A stretch of 64,000 nt of DNA from Cryomorpha ignava (GTDB lineage Bacteria; Bacteroidota; Bacteroidia; Flavobacteriales_D; Cryomorphaceae). The position numbers and the translations under genes are program-made. Shown here in pieces: positions 1 through 7,197 of the stretch (position 1 is the stretch's first letter; every line of letters begins with the position of its first letter). The notes beneath the pieces are model-generated. The model was not told where the DNA came from. It saw nothing but the letters and a program-made list of their open reading frames with translations, and did no database searches. The stretch covers positions 18,602 to 82,601 of the forward strand of contig NZ_JAAGVY010000017.1 of NCBI RefSeq assembly GCF_010686655.1. Direction: 5' to 3'.

Positions 1-255
1 ATTCACGATATCCCGGCAGAAATTTGGAAAATGGGAGATGAAACAGTGACCAAAGTTTTCGTAACTGAAAAAGAAGTAACCAATGTACTTCTGGATCCTT
101 ACCAGCAAACTGCTGATGTAAATGTGGACAACAATACCTGGCCTGCGCGCCATCAGCTTACCCGTTTTGAATTGTATAAAAGCAAGAGGATGAAAAGCAC
201 AAATCCTATGCAGCGTGCCCGAGGTGCCGAGATGGAGAAGCCAATAGAAGATTAG
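1..255 (+). CDS. C-terminal end of an M1-type metallopeptidase (partial)
   Basis: The frame is open from the first base, so the gene begins upstream; the internal ATG at 31 is probably not its start. The visible tail contains DPYQQTADVNVDNNTWP, which resembles the end of the bacterial M1 aminopeptidase fold (a DPY-x-E/Q-TAD-x-D-x-x-N-N-x-WP type ending in Bacteroidota). After it comes a basic, Met-rich tail ending EKPIED. The zinc site would lie outside the window, so activity cannot be judged. The family call rests only on this short C-terminal motif. Confidence 0.55.
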   Translation: MHDIPAEIWKMGDETVTKVFVTEKEVTNVLLDPYQQTADVNVDNNTWPARHQLTRFELYKSKRMKSTNPMQRARGAEMEKPIED

Positions 256-317
256 AAAATTTTGATTCGGGAAATAAAGCTAAGCCCGGCAGCATACGAA
301 ATGACGGAGCTAAAATT

Positions 318-899
318 TTATCGCTTCTTTTTCTTTTTCTTTATTTTCTCTACTTCTGCATTTAGTTTGTCGGTATAATTCATATCCCAGGTAAACATTT
401 GTAAGCGGCGATCATAATATGCCTTGCCAACCGGTTTTTTAAGATAAAGAGCTTTAACATCAAAATCGGCTGCCGGTATCATCGTTACATCAGTAGGGAA
501 TAAATAACCCACTTCCTGGTCAATATCAATTACATCGCGGGTATCAATCTCCAAATACTTGGTGTACATGTCGCTATACTCAAAGTAGATTTTATACTTG
601 TTGTCAAATTTCAATTGCAGAGTGTAAAAGGCCAAATCCTCTGATGAGGATATTTGGGTGGCTTCTCCATATAAATCTACCATGGTAATGGTAACATTGG
701 GTAAGATGTCTTTCTCTAAAGCTTCAAGTTGCTGACTTGTAATTCCATATAGGTAAATATCAACAGTGTGGCTAGTATCTTCAAGAAACTCGAGTCCTCT
801 CATTTTTGCGTATGCATCTGCTTCAGCTTGTTGTGATAGAAGCTGAAGAGGAGCGAAAAGAAAAGCAGATATGATAAGGCTGATAATTTTAATATCCAT
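318..899 (-). CDS. Secreted hypothetical protein with a lysine-rich tail
   Basis: A 193-residue protein with an N-terminal hydrophobic segment (about residues 4-21) followed by SQQAEA, consistent with a Sec signal peptide. The mature part is acidic with alternating short hydrophobic stretches and ends in an unusual run of lysines (KIKKKKKKR). I recognise no family. It faces the preceding partial peptidase tail to tail and lies downstream of the small YqaE-like gene on the same strand. The function is unknown. Confidence 0.7.
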   Translation of the reverse strand: MDIKIISLIISAFLFAPLQLLSQQAEADAYAKMRGLEFLEDTSHTVDIYLYGITSQQLEALEKDILPNVTITMVDLYGEATQISSSEDLAFYTLQLKFDNKYKIYFEYSDMYTKYLEIDTRDVIDIDQEVGYLFPTDVTMIPAADFDVKALYLKKPVGKAYYDRRLQMFTWDMNYTDKLNAEVEKIKKKKKKR

Positions 900-930
900 A
901 GGGAAATTGCATTAGAAGGAATATATAAAA

Positions 931-1092
931 TTATTCAGGTCTGCTAAGCACGTATAGCGCGTGAATCATTCCCGGAAGGATGCCCAGGATAGTAAGTAAT
1001 AAATTGAGCCAGAATTTTCCGGAAAAACCAAACCGCAGAAAAACGGCAACCGGTGGAAGAAAAATGGCGAGAAGAATTTCGAGAATTCCCAT
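931..1092 (-). CDS. YqaE/Pmp3-family small membrane protein
   Basis: A 53-residue protein starting MGILEILLAIFLPPVAVFL and ending in a second hydrophobic helix (about residues 29-50) and RPE. The pattern of LAIFLPPVAVFL, a glycine-containing turn, then a helix containing ILGxLPGxIHALYV is the hallmark of the Pmp3/YqaE/UPF0057 proteolipid family, small two-helix membrane proteins linked in yeast and plants to salt stress and membrane potential. Here the role is inferred from family only. The start is the only ATG giving the full canonical length. Confidence 0.85.
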   Translation of the reverse strand: MGILEILLAIFLPPVAVFLRFGFSGKFWLNLLLTILGILPGMIHALYVLSRPE

Positions 1093-1137
1093 AATTTTAG
1101 AATTAATGTGTGGTACAAATATAAGAGAGTAATTTAT

Positions 1138-1192
1138 TGATTTATGATTTCAGATTCCAGATTTATGATTTCAGATTTATGATTTCAGATTG
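1138..1192. repeat. Short tandem words of the GATTTCAGATT family
   Basis: Three near-copies of TTATGATTTCAGATT follow each other. The same word recurs at about 53582-53640, at 45098-45122 (inside the edge of a peptidase remnant) and, reverse complemented, at about 25529-25562. It looks like a dispersed low-complexity intergenic repeat of this genome. Confidence 0.7.
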
Positions 1193-1257
1193 GCTTTGCT
1201 AAGACCCGTAATGGCCCTTCATTTCTTAATGGTACGAGATGGTTATCATTTCCAGCC

Positions 1258-1516
1258 TTAATCATCAAATAGAGCACTTGGCAACGCTTTTAAATGTCGC
1301 ACGTAGCTTTCGTTATTATAGGTCTCTTTGTGTTTTAAAGTATTAGATATTTCAACTGCAATACATTTGCCTATTAATTCTTTGATTACAAAGGTACAAA
1401 AGCCGTTTTTTTTTCAATCTCTCGAAAGTCTCTTTTGTCTCAGGTGGGTCATTGGTTTTAAGTTGTTTTTCAACAATTTTGAAAAACGCCTTTCTCGAAT
1501 TTTCATTGGTTTCCAT
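1258..1516 (-). pseudogene. Frameshifted small helical protein (DUF1841-like)
   Basis: Read from the ATG at 1516, the frame gives METNENSRKAFFKIVEKQ and then KTNDPPETKETFERLKKK, where it runs into a homopolymer of nine A (T at 1406-1414 on the plus strand). Removing one A joins it to a second frame reading GFCTFVIKELIGKCIAVEI, then a segment ending SYVRHLKALPSALFDD and a TAA at 1258-1260. The joined product of about 85 residues resembles small helical proteins common in Bacteroidota, with PPExxxTFERL, a middle VxxEIxxxLK and a final YxxxLxALP. The family name is tentative. The shift could be a pseudogene, a phase-variable tract, slippage or a sequence error. Confidence 0.7.
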
Positions 1517-1648
1517 TGTCGATTTGCCTTTTTGGCCAGATTAAAGAATCAAAAATAGGGAAAAATCTTTTGGGATATAGGGAAATTACCTGTAGTCTTA
1601 TAATTCTATTGAGATGAGTCCTTGAATGAAAGCGAATTTTCGAATGAC

Positions 1649-1948
1649 CTATTTTAGTTTTATTTTTTCGGGATCCCGCCGATTAGAGAAAAACGATAGA
1701 ATTTCAATAGTATCATTCTCAATCCTGTAAAGCATTGATTAAATTTCAACTATGACTCGTCTTGCGCCTTGAGATTTTGATAAAGGAAATAGTTCAGGAT
1801 TTATGGAGATTAACTTAAGAGCTTTCTGAATGACGAATGCCAACTTTCTTAGCTCTTTCTCTGAAAAATTAATTTCAAGGTATTCAAAAGTAAGTGCGAA
1901 TTCATTTAATGCATGGTCAGTCCACTGAATTCTATAACCACTTTCCAT
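1649..1948 (-). pseudogene. RelE/ParE-type toxin with an internal stop
   Basis: The ATG at 1948 gives MESGYRIQWTDHALNEFALTF..., a typical RelE/ParE-superfamily start, through FPLSKSQGARRVIVEI. An in-frame TAA (1739-1741) follows, and the same frame then continues SMLYRIENDTIEILSFFSNRRDP to a TAG at 1649. In this family the normal ending is ...RxxxVxxxxSLxYRIxxDxIEILxFFDxRQDP, so only one codon appears mutated, e.g. AAA to TAA. The start overlaps the end of the antitoxin remnant by 17 nt, the usual arrangement of a translationally coupled module. A truncated 66-residue product lacking the last strand is unlikely to be toxic. Confidence 0.8.
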
Positions 1949-2167
1949 AGATTTTTTCAGCTTCAGAATGTGGGTTTGATTTCCCATTATTTGCATCTGC
2001 TAATCCGGATTCCAAAGATTTCTTCTCTGCGTCTGAAATGGAATGACACCAATCTTTTGTATCGCTTTTCATCAAATCCATGACCTTCTCGATAATAGAG
2101 AATGATCTTCTAATGTGGTGAGCCACTGGATAAGTTCAATTTTGGCATTTTGAATATTCATTTCCAT
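1932..2167 (-). pseudogene. Antitoxin of the RelE/ParE pair, frameshifted
   Basis: The ATG at 2167 (or 2161) opens MEMNIQNAKIELIQWLTTLEDHS and soon meets a stop. A frame displaced by one base continues IIEKVMDLMKSDTKDW and then ISDAEKKSLESGLADA to KIYGKWL and a TAG at 1932. The combined protein matches the small antitoxins partnered with ParE/RelE toxins in Bacteroidota, which have an N-terminal helix with LxxxIxxLED, a middle DWxxxISxAExxSIExGLxD and an ending KxYGKWL. The lesion lies near 2098-2102 (about one base missing). With the stop in the toxin, both halves of the module are broken. Confidence 0.78.
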
Positions 2168-2220
2168 AACTCAAGTTTAAGTCAATTTTTCGTGGTCAGC
2201 AAGTTTCAAAATATTTCCTA

Positions 2221-2780
2221 TCAAATCCCTTAACTCCTTAATGTTTTTTCTTAATGGTTAATTTTTTTTATGAACCATAAGGTATTTTAACCATTAAGTC
2301 TTCGAACCATTAAGGAATTAAGAAAATTAAGCCGTAGCGCTCACAACCCAATCCTTAATGCCCTTAGCTCCTTAATGATTTTTCTTAATGGTTATTTTTT
2401 TATGAACCATAAGGTATTTTAACCATTAAGGAATTAAGAAAATTAAGCCGTAGCGCTCACAACCCAAACCTTAATGCCCTTAACTCCTTAATGATTTTTC
2501 TTAATGGTTATTTTTTTATGAACCATAAGGTATTTTAACCATTAAGTCTTCGAACCATTAAGGAATTAAGAAAATTAAGCCGTAGCGCTCACGACCCAAT
2601 CCTTAATGCCCTTAACTCCTTAATGATTTTTTTTAATGGTTAATTTTTTTTATGAACCATTAGGTATTTTAACCATTAAGTCTTCGAACCATTAAGGAGT
2701 TAAGAAAATTAAGCCGTAGCGCTCACGACCCAAACCTTAATGCCCTTAACTCCTTAATAATTTTTCTTAATGGTTAATTT
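2221..2780. repeat. Tandem array of about 130-bp palindromic AT-rich repeats
   Basis: Units begin near 2221, 2353, 2469, 2601 and 2735, with lengths of about 132, 116, 132, 134 and a half unit. Each unit reads CCTTAATGCCCTTAACTCC, an AT-rich stretch with CTTAATGGTT, a T-run, GAACCATAAGG, AACCATTAAG, CATTAAGGAATTAAG and GCCGTAGCGCTCAC. The two arms are mutually inverted, so each unit could fold as a long hairpin. The 116-bp unit lacks the TCTTCGAACCATTAAG insert. The last half unit stops one base before the stop codon of the GxxExxY gene. No open gene spans the array. Confidence 0.9.
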
Positions 2781-3188
2781 TTAATCTGGTAGCTCGCGGA
2801 AATATTCATTCACAAATGGCTTCAAGCTCTTAGTAATGTTTTCAGTAAAGAAATTTATCAGAAGTCCTTGAGGCTTTTTGAGTAGTTTCATATACGTAAG
2901 TAACTGTGCTTCATGCACAGGCTGGGTTTTCTCTATAGCTTTTAATTCTACCACAACTGTATCGTTAACCAATAAATCGAGCCGAAGATCGACATCCATT
3001 TCCAAATCGTCATAGATTACTGGCACAAACATTTGATGCTGTACATCATATCCATTTTTAATCAATTCGTATTTCAGACATTTTTCATATACACATTCCA
3101 AAAGTCCGGGTCCTAATGCTTTGTGTACTTTTATGGCCAGACCTGTTATATCGTAAGACAGTTGGGTGATTGATGTTTTGGTTTCCAT
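2781..3188 (-). CDS. GxxExxY family protein (PD-(D/E)XK nuclease fold), copy 1
   Basis: A 135-residue protein. Residues 24-37 carry the family signature HKALGPGLLECVYE (G-x-x-E-x-x-Y). Further on, DLRLDLLVNDTVVVELKA provides the D...ExK pattern of the PD-(D/E)XK nuclease superfamily, and the end reads LLTYMKLLKKPQGLLINFF, as in the family. The function of GxxExxY proteins is not established; a nucleic-acid role is inferred from the fold. The gene is embedded in a tandem repeat array: its stop abuts a left half-repeat, and a right half-repeat follows about 38 bases upstream of its ATG. It shares about half its residues by eye with the copy at 36899. Confidence 0.9.
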   Translation of the reverse strand: METKTSITQLSYDITGLAIKVHKALGPGLLECVYEKCLKYELIKNGYDVQHQMFVPVIYDDLEMDVDLRLDLLVNDTVVVELKAIEKTQPVHEAQLLTYMKLLKKPQGLLINFFTENITKSLKPFVNEYFRELPD

Positions 3189-3225
3189 AATGTTCGTTAT
3201 TTTTCTGTGAATCTAATAAATCCGA

Positions 3226-3372
3226 TCCTAATGGTTTTATATTTTGAACCATAAGGTATTTTAACCATTAAGTCTTCGAACCATTAAGGAATTAAGAAAA
3301 TTAAGCCGTAGCGCTCACGACCCAAACCTTAATGCCCTTAACTTCTTAATGATTTTTCTCAATGGTTCAAAC
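3226..3372. repeat. Right-hand part of the palindromic repeat array
   Basis: A right half unit (TAATGGTT, AT-rich spacer, GAACCATAAGG ... GCCGTAGCGCTCACGACCC) is followed from 3327 by the left half of another unit that ends just before the nosY stop codon. Together with 2221-2780 it brackets the GxxExxY gene. The sequence is nearly identical to the units on the other side. Confidence 0.85.
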
Positions 3373-3374
3373 CC

Positions 3375-4142
3375 CTAAAGATCGCTTTTGCGGAAGTTTC
3401 TCACAGAACCCAAATACATTACAGCAACCCAAAGAAGCAGGGCTGAAAACGAAATAACCAACCCTTTCATACTTCCAAAGAAATCGACAAAAACCGCTCC
3501 CGACAGCCCCATCATCGCGCTGGCATCGGTTTGCATGATTACGCTTATCCGCGAAATATCGATTGGATTTAAAAAGGTCAAAATCAAAATAAGTTTTTCG
3601 ATAGGGTAGGCACCAAATTGATACATTATAAGGATAAGCAATCCATCAAAAAGAAAAGCGAAAAAGGCCCAAAGGATTAAGACTAAACCAATTCCTTTCA
3701 CCTTGTCATTTACTTTGGTGCAGATAAATAGCGCGATGCCCACAAATATCCAAAGCAGAAAATTGCCCGAAACGAGCATAATGACGCTTTCGGGTGAAGG
3801 GTTGTTTAGCAATAACGGAAGCCCAATACCAATGGTGTAAGCAAAAGAAAATGAAATAGAAAGGGCGATGAAAAATGCTTGGATTACGGCGCTTCTTTTA
3901 ATGGGATTGGAGAGCAGGAGCACCGTAAATTCGTAAGAATTGTAGTAGTAGATGCAGCTGAAAATAAGGGTAATAAGTGGAAGCAATAGTAACGTAACCT
4001 GCATAACCATCAGCAATGCTTTCTCGGGTTGGTTTTCTATAAAAAACAAGCCCCAGCCAATAGCAACAAAGAGTAGAAAACTACCGATAACTGCCCTATT
4101 CTTTAAAAGGTCGATTGTTAAATAACGCGCTATCTGAATCAT
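3375..4142 (-). CDS. nosY: NosY, membrane permease of the nos ABC transporter
   Basis: A 255-residue, very hydrophobic protein with about six predicted membrane segments (roughly residues 17-33, 43-65, 90-110, 118-142, 148-172 and 225-245). It is the ABC-2 type permease expected beside NosF; with NosD and NosF it supports maturation of the copper centre of nitrous oxide reductase. The start overlaps the nosF stop by 4 nt, so the two are translationally coupled. It is the last gene of the nos run, and its stop lies directly against the repeat array. Assignment rests on membrane topology and context more than on sequence motifs. Confidence 0.85.
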   Translation of the reverse strand: MIQIARYLTIDLLKNRAVIGSFLLFVAIGWGLFFIENQPEKALLMVMQVTLLLLPLITLIFSCIYYYNSYEFTVLLLSNPIKRSAVIQAFFIALSISFSFAYTIGIGLPLLLNNPSPESVIMLVSGNFLLWIFVGIALFICTKVNDKVKGIGLVLILWAFFAFLFDGLLILIMYQFGAYPIEKLILILTFLNPIDISRISVIMQTDASAMMGLSGAVFVDFFGSMKGLVISFSALLLWVAVMYLGSVRNFRKSDL

Positions 4143-4849
4143 ACGAGTTGAGGTTTTAAAGATTTAACAATCATTTTGTTGAGCCTTTCTTCGCCTGTGC
4201 TTGAGCGCAATTCATCAATTGATTTATCAAAATACACTTCTCCGTCCATCAGGTAAATTACACGGTCTACAATTCCATCTAAATCGCTCAAATTGTGGGA
4301 AGTAATAATGACCATTTTTCCGTCGGCCAGCACTCGGCTTATTTTTTGTTTCAAATTTTCGTTCGACACAGGGTCGAGTGCTGCAGTAGGCTCATCGAGA
4401 ATTAAAATATCGGGGTTGAATAAAAAGGCCAATGCGGCACTCACTTTCTGGCGCATTCCGCCAGATAGTTTTCCAAGCCCTTTCTTGCTCATGCCATCTA
4501 TATCAAATGCTTCGTAGATGTCGGTGTCGAGTTCTTTTACGTCTTTGCGCAGGCGTTTCATCAAAGCAAAAACCTGTGCTACTGTCATGTTTTCGGGCAG
4601 TCTGCTCATTTGAGGCATATAGCCGATATCAGCGCGGTAATCAACATTTTTTTCAATGTTCACGCCATTTACCGTCAGGTTGCCCGATGTGGGGAAAAGC
4701 AATCCAAGAATGATCTTTATCAAAGTGGTCTTTCCCGAGCCGTTGGGTCCAATAAGGGCAACACATTCACCTTTCTTAAACTCAAGGTTGATGGATTTAA
4801 GCGCTTGCTGCTTCCCAAAAGTCTTTGAAATGTCTTTAATTGAAATCAT
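4139..4849 (-). CDS. nosF: NosF, ATPase of the nos ABC transporter
   Basis: A 236-residue ABC ATPase. Walker A is GPNGSGKTT (residues 34-42), the signature is LSGGMRQK, Walker B and its extension read DILILDEPTAALDP, and the H-loop is in VIITSHNL. The cytoplasmic ATPase partners the NosY permease and periplasmic NosD in delivering a still debated sulfur or copper-site component to NosZ. Its ATG lies inside the 3' end of nosD (14-nt overlap), and nosY begins at its stop. The length is below that of the longer proteobacterial NosF but usual for Bacteroidota. Confidence 0.92.
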   Translation of the reverse strand: MISIKDISKTFGKQQALKSINLEFKKGECVALIGPNGSGKTTLIKIILGLLFPTSGNLTVNGVNIEKNVDYRADIGYMPQMSRLPENMTVAQVFALMKRLRKDVKELDTDIYEAFDIDGMSKKGLGKLSGGMRQKVSAALAFLFNPDILILDEPTAALDPVSNENLKQKISRVLADGKMVIITSHNLSDLDGIVDRVIYLMDGEVYFDKSIDELRSSTGEERLNKMIVKSLKPQLV

Positions 4850-6095
4850 ATATATAAGGTTTCATCATGGGATTTTCATCCACAAGTTCGGCGGGAATTA
4901 AATCAGGAAAAAGTCTTTCTGTAGCGTCGAGCATATTTACAAAAAAGCTGTGCAGCATAAGTGTAGCCGATGGAATTTCGTTTGTAATCCGTGCAAATAG
5001 ATTTACCGGTCTGTAAGGTAAGTCGCCAATTCCATCTCTGTTTAAATCGTAGCCACTATACATACTCCAATAGTTGGAATCGTATTTGTTGATATTGTGA
5101 TTTGAATTGGTAACGATTTCAAAAGTATTGGCCAAAAAATTATTCCGCTCTATTATATTGTCCAGGCTGTTTCCTTTCATATCTATCGCTGTGCCATTCA
5201 ATGTAAATTGGTTTTCGCTTAGCAATAATCTGTTGGCGCCTTCTGCCATAATGCCAATGGTATTTCTAAGAAAGATGTTTTGGCTAATGCTCCCGTCGCT
5301 AATTTCTTTCAGCAGCAGCCCGTAAGAAGCGCCACCTTTATTTTCTTCAAAAGTGTTTTGAATCATTTGCACCCTGTGCGAAAACATTACCGCCACGCCC
5401 GATCCATTGTGTTTAAAGACATTATGCGAATACACATCAGTGTTTGAAAACATAAAGTGCAGCCCGTATCGAATATTATTAAAACTGCGGTTGTTTGAAA
5501 TATAGCTGCTATCTACAAATTCGAAGTAAATTCCATCGCGGTGTTTTGAAAGAACGTTGTCTTCTATGGTAATGTGCTTTGCTTTCCAAACGTGAATGGC
5601 GTTTCCTGCTGCTGCTTCATTCTTAAAGGCACCTGTTACGGTGTTGCCTTTCAGCAAATAGTGCTGTGCGTACTCAAGGTAAATACCAAAAAAGCAATTT
5701 TCGAATTTGTTGTTTACAATCGATCCATATTTTACATGTTTTACCTTTAATGCGGCCAGGTCGTTCATATAGCTTACGCTAACATTTCTAAAAATGAAGC
5801 CCGAAACATGCACGCTGTCCGAGCCAATAATCAAAATCTCTACTTTTTCATTATTGGCATCAAAAACGGGAAAGTCAATTCCAATAAGGGTTACAGGTTT
5901 CTTTATGATAATAGTATGTTCCCGATAAACTCCGGGCTCTACAAGCACAGTATCTCCCGCACTGGCATGAGCAAGAGTTTCCTTAATTGACGGAGTTCCT
6001 TTGTTAATATCAACTGTAAATGTGGCAGCCTGAGAAACCAAACACGAAAGCAATAATACAAATATCCCAACAAGAGATTGCGGGTGTTTTAGCAT
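4836..6095 (-). CDS. nosD: NosD, periplasmic copper-site maturation protein
   Basis: A 419-residue exported protein with a signal peptide (cleavage around SQA-A, residues 22-24). The body is a series of right-handed beta-helix (PbH1/CASH) repeats rich in N-x-F, N-x-x-x-N and GI patterns, such as ENCFFGIYLEYA, NNIRYGLHFMFS and LRNTIGIMAEGA. The beta-helix ends in NYWSMYSGYDLNRDGIGDLPYRP, a hallmark of NosD. It acts with NosF and NosY in assembling the tetranuclear CuZ centre of NosZ. It starts 29 nt downstream of nosL and overlaps nosF by 14 nt. Confidence 0.93.
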   Translation of the reverse strand: MLKHPQSLVGIFVLLLSCLVSQAATFTVDINKGTPSIKETLAHASAGDTVLVEPGVYREHTIIIKKPVTLIGIDFPVFDANNEKVEILIIGSDSVHVSGFIFRNVSVSYMNDLAALKVKHVKYGSIVNNKFENCFFGIYLEYAQHYLLKGNTVTGAFKNEAAAGNAIHVWKAKHITIEDNVLSKHRDGIYFEFVDSSYISNNRSFNNIRYGLHFMFSNTDVYSHNVFKHNGSGVAVMFSHRVQMIQNTFEENKGGASYGLLLKEISDGSISQNIFLRNTIGIMAEGANRLLLSENQFTLNGTAIDMKGNSLDNIIERNNFLANTFEIVTNSNHNINKYDSNYWSMYSGYDLNRDGIGDLPYRPVNLFARITNEIPSATLMLHSFFVNMLDATERLFPDLIPAELVDENPMMKPYIYDFN

Positions 6096-6124
6096 GATTA
6101 CAATTTTCTAAGGATTAAATTTAT

Positions 6125-6538
6125 CTACTGATCAAATTCAGCTCTTAAAGCATTCCAGTCCAATAACTCTTCGGCTACGGGTGTATTTTCTTTTGTAAAA
6201 GAAGCCAGATGAGCACCCATTGGGCTTTTATATTCTGGAGAAATTACAAACATCAAAGAGTCAACTAAGATGAGTTTTTCAGGCTTGTCGAAGGCTACCG
6301 CATACAGTTCACTATAAGCAGGTTCATTGGTATTTAAGTCGTTTATCATGCATTCAAGTGCGTCGTATTTAATCACTCTTCCCTTATCGGTTACCAATTC
6401 TGCTCCGTATTTCGGGTCGGAAATTGACATTTTGCAAAATGAACATTGATCCTTTCCGAAATTAATAGGTTCAGGCGTTTCTGTGCACGATACGGCAATA
6501 AAAACTAACGCAATTAACAAAAAGATTTGGTGTTTCAC
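6125..6538 (-). CDS. nosL: NosL, copper-binding lipoprotein
   Basis: A 137-residue protein with a lipobox ending IAVSC18, so an outer-facing lipoprotein. The NosL metal motif is seen as QCSFCKMSISDPKYGAEL (C32, C35, M37). NosL binds Cu(I) and delivers copper for NosZ maturation. The start overlaps the stop of the upstream membrane protein gene by 4 nt (ATGA-type), and nosD follows after 29 nt. Confidence 0.93.
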   Translation of the reverse strand: MKHQIFLLIALVFIAVSCTETPEPINFGKDQCSFCKMSISDPKYGAELVTDKGRVIKYDALECMINDLNTNEPAYSELYAVAFDKPEKLILVDSLMFVISPEYKSPMGAHLASFTKENTPVAEELLDWNALRAEFDQ

Positions 6539-7128
6539 GATCTTACTTTTTTAGGCTTAGTCCAAAATGCGAAAAAGCCACCAACAATAGAAAGTCCCAT
6601 AAAAATAGTTCCCAATTGCGGATACGATTTTACGTAGAAGTTAAGTAGATCTTTTTCGCCGAAGAGCGGTGGCATAAAAGTCATACCTTCTATTTTAATA
6701 GGTGCCATGGGATCAAGGTTATGACCGTAATCATACAGCCATAAGTAAAAGTCGTAAACCGCTAAAACACTAAGTATGGCCATAATTAAGAACCAAATGC
6801 CGTAACCCCATTTATTATTGATAATAGCCATAAGCACACCCAAGGCCATCATGGCATAAGCTACATACGAGAAGTATTTAAGCTCGGGAATACTATCAGG
6901 TTCAATAAATTGCATCCCGATATAGTGGTTAAGAATATTGATATTTTGTATAATGCTGTCGTCACCATCAGCACCAGAAATGCGATTGATCCAAATATTT
7001 AAATCAAGACCACCCGGAAACTGAGCCGCTTCTAGATTTATTTGCCACAAGGGAAACAAAAAGATTCCGCCGAGTAAAACGACAGCTAAAATCATCAGAA
7101 TGCGGGGTAATCTTTGTGATCTTTTCAT
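6535..7128 (-). CDS. Multi-pass membrane protein of clade II nos operons
   Basis: A 197-residue protein with about four membrane helices (residues 10-28, 88-106, 108-130 and 173-190) and a periplasmic loop containing FPGGLDLNIWINRI and LNHYIGM. Proteins of this type occur between nosZ and nosL in Bacteroidota nos clusters; their role is not known to me, but a part in copper handling or electron supply is plausible. It is separated from nosZ by a strong hairpin terminator, so it may be transcribed at a lower level than nosZ. It overlaps nosL by 4 nt. Confidence 0.75.
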   Translation of the reverse strand: MKRSQRLPRILMILAVVLLGGIFLFPLWQINLEAAQFPGGLDLNIWINRISGADGDDSIIQNINILNHYIGMQFIEPDSIPELKYFSYVAYAMMALGVLMAIINNKWGYGIWFLIMAILSVLAVYDFYLWLYDYGHNLDPMAPIKIEGMTFMPPLFGEKDLLNFYVKSYPQLGTIFMGLSIVGGFFAFWTKPKKVRS

Positions 7129-7140
7129 GGTATGTTTTTA

Positions 7141-7181
7141 GTTTAAAAAAACGGAAGGCTCAAGCTTTTCGAGCCTTCCGT
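7141..7181 (-). terminator. Intrinsic terminator after nosZ
   Basis: Read on the minus strand, an 11-bp perfect stem ACGGAAGGCTC / GAGCCTTCCGT with a 9-nt loop is followed by a T-run. It lies 17 nt after the nosZ stop and before the next gene of the same operon, so it probably lowers expression of the assembly genes relative to nosZ. Confidence 0.85.
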
Positions 7182-7197
7182 ATTCTTAATTCAACAC

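Noticed and set aside
1328..1558. Plus-strand frame of 76 codons
   Set aside because: It is the shadow of the frameshifted minus-strand gene, whose reconstructed product is more protein-like.
2221..3372. Possible CRISPR array or coding repeats
   Set aside because: Units are near-identical and contiguous without spacers, and are full of stops in all frames.
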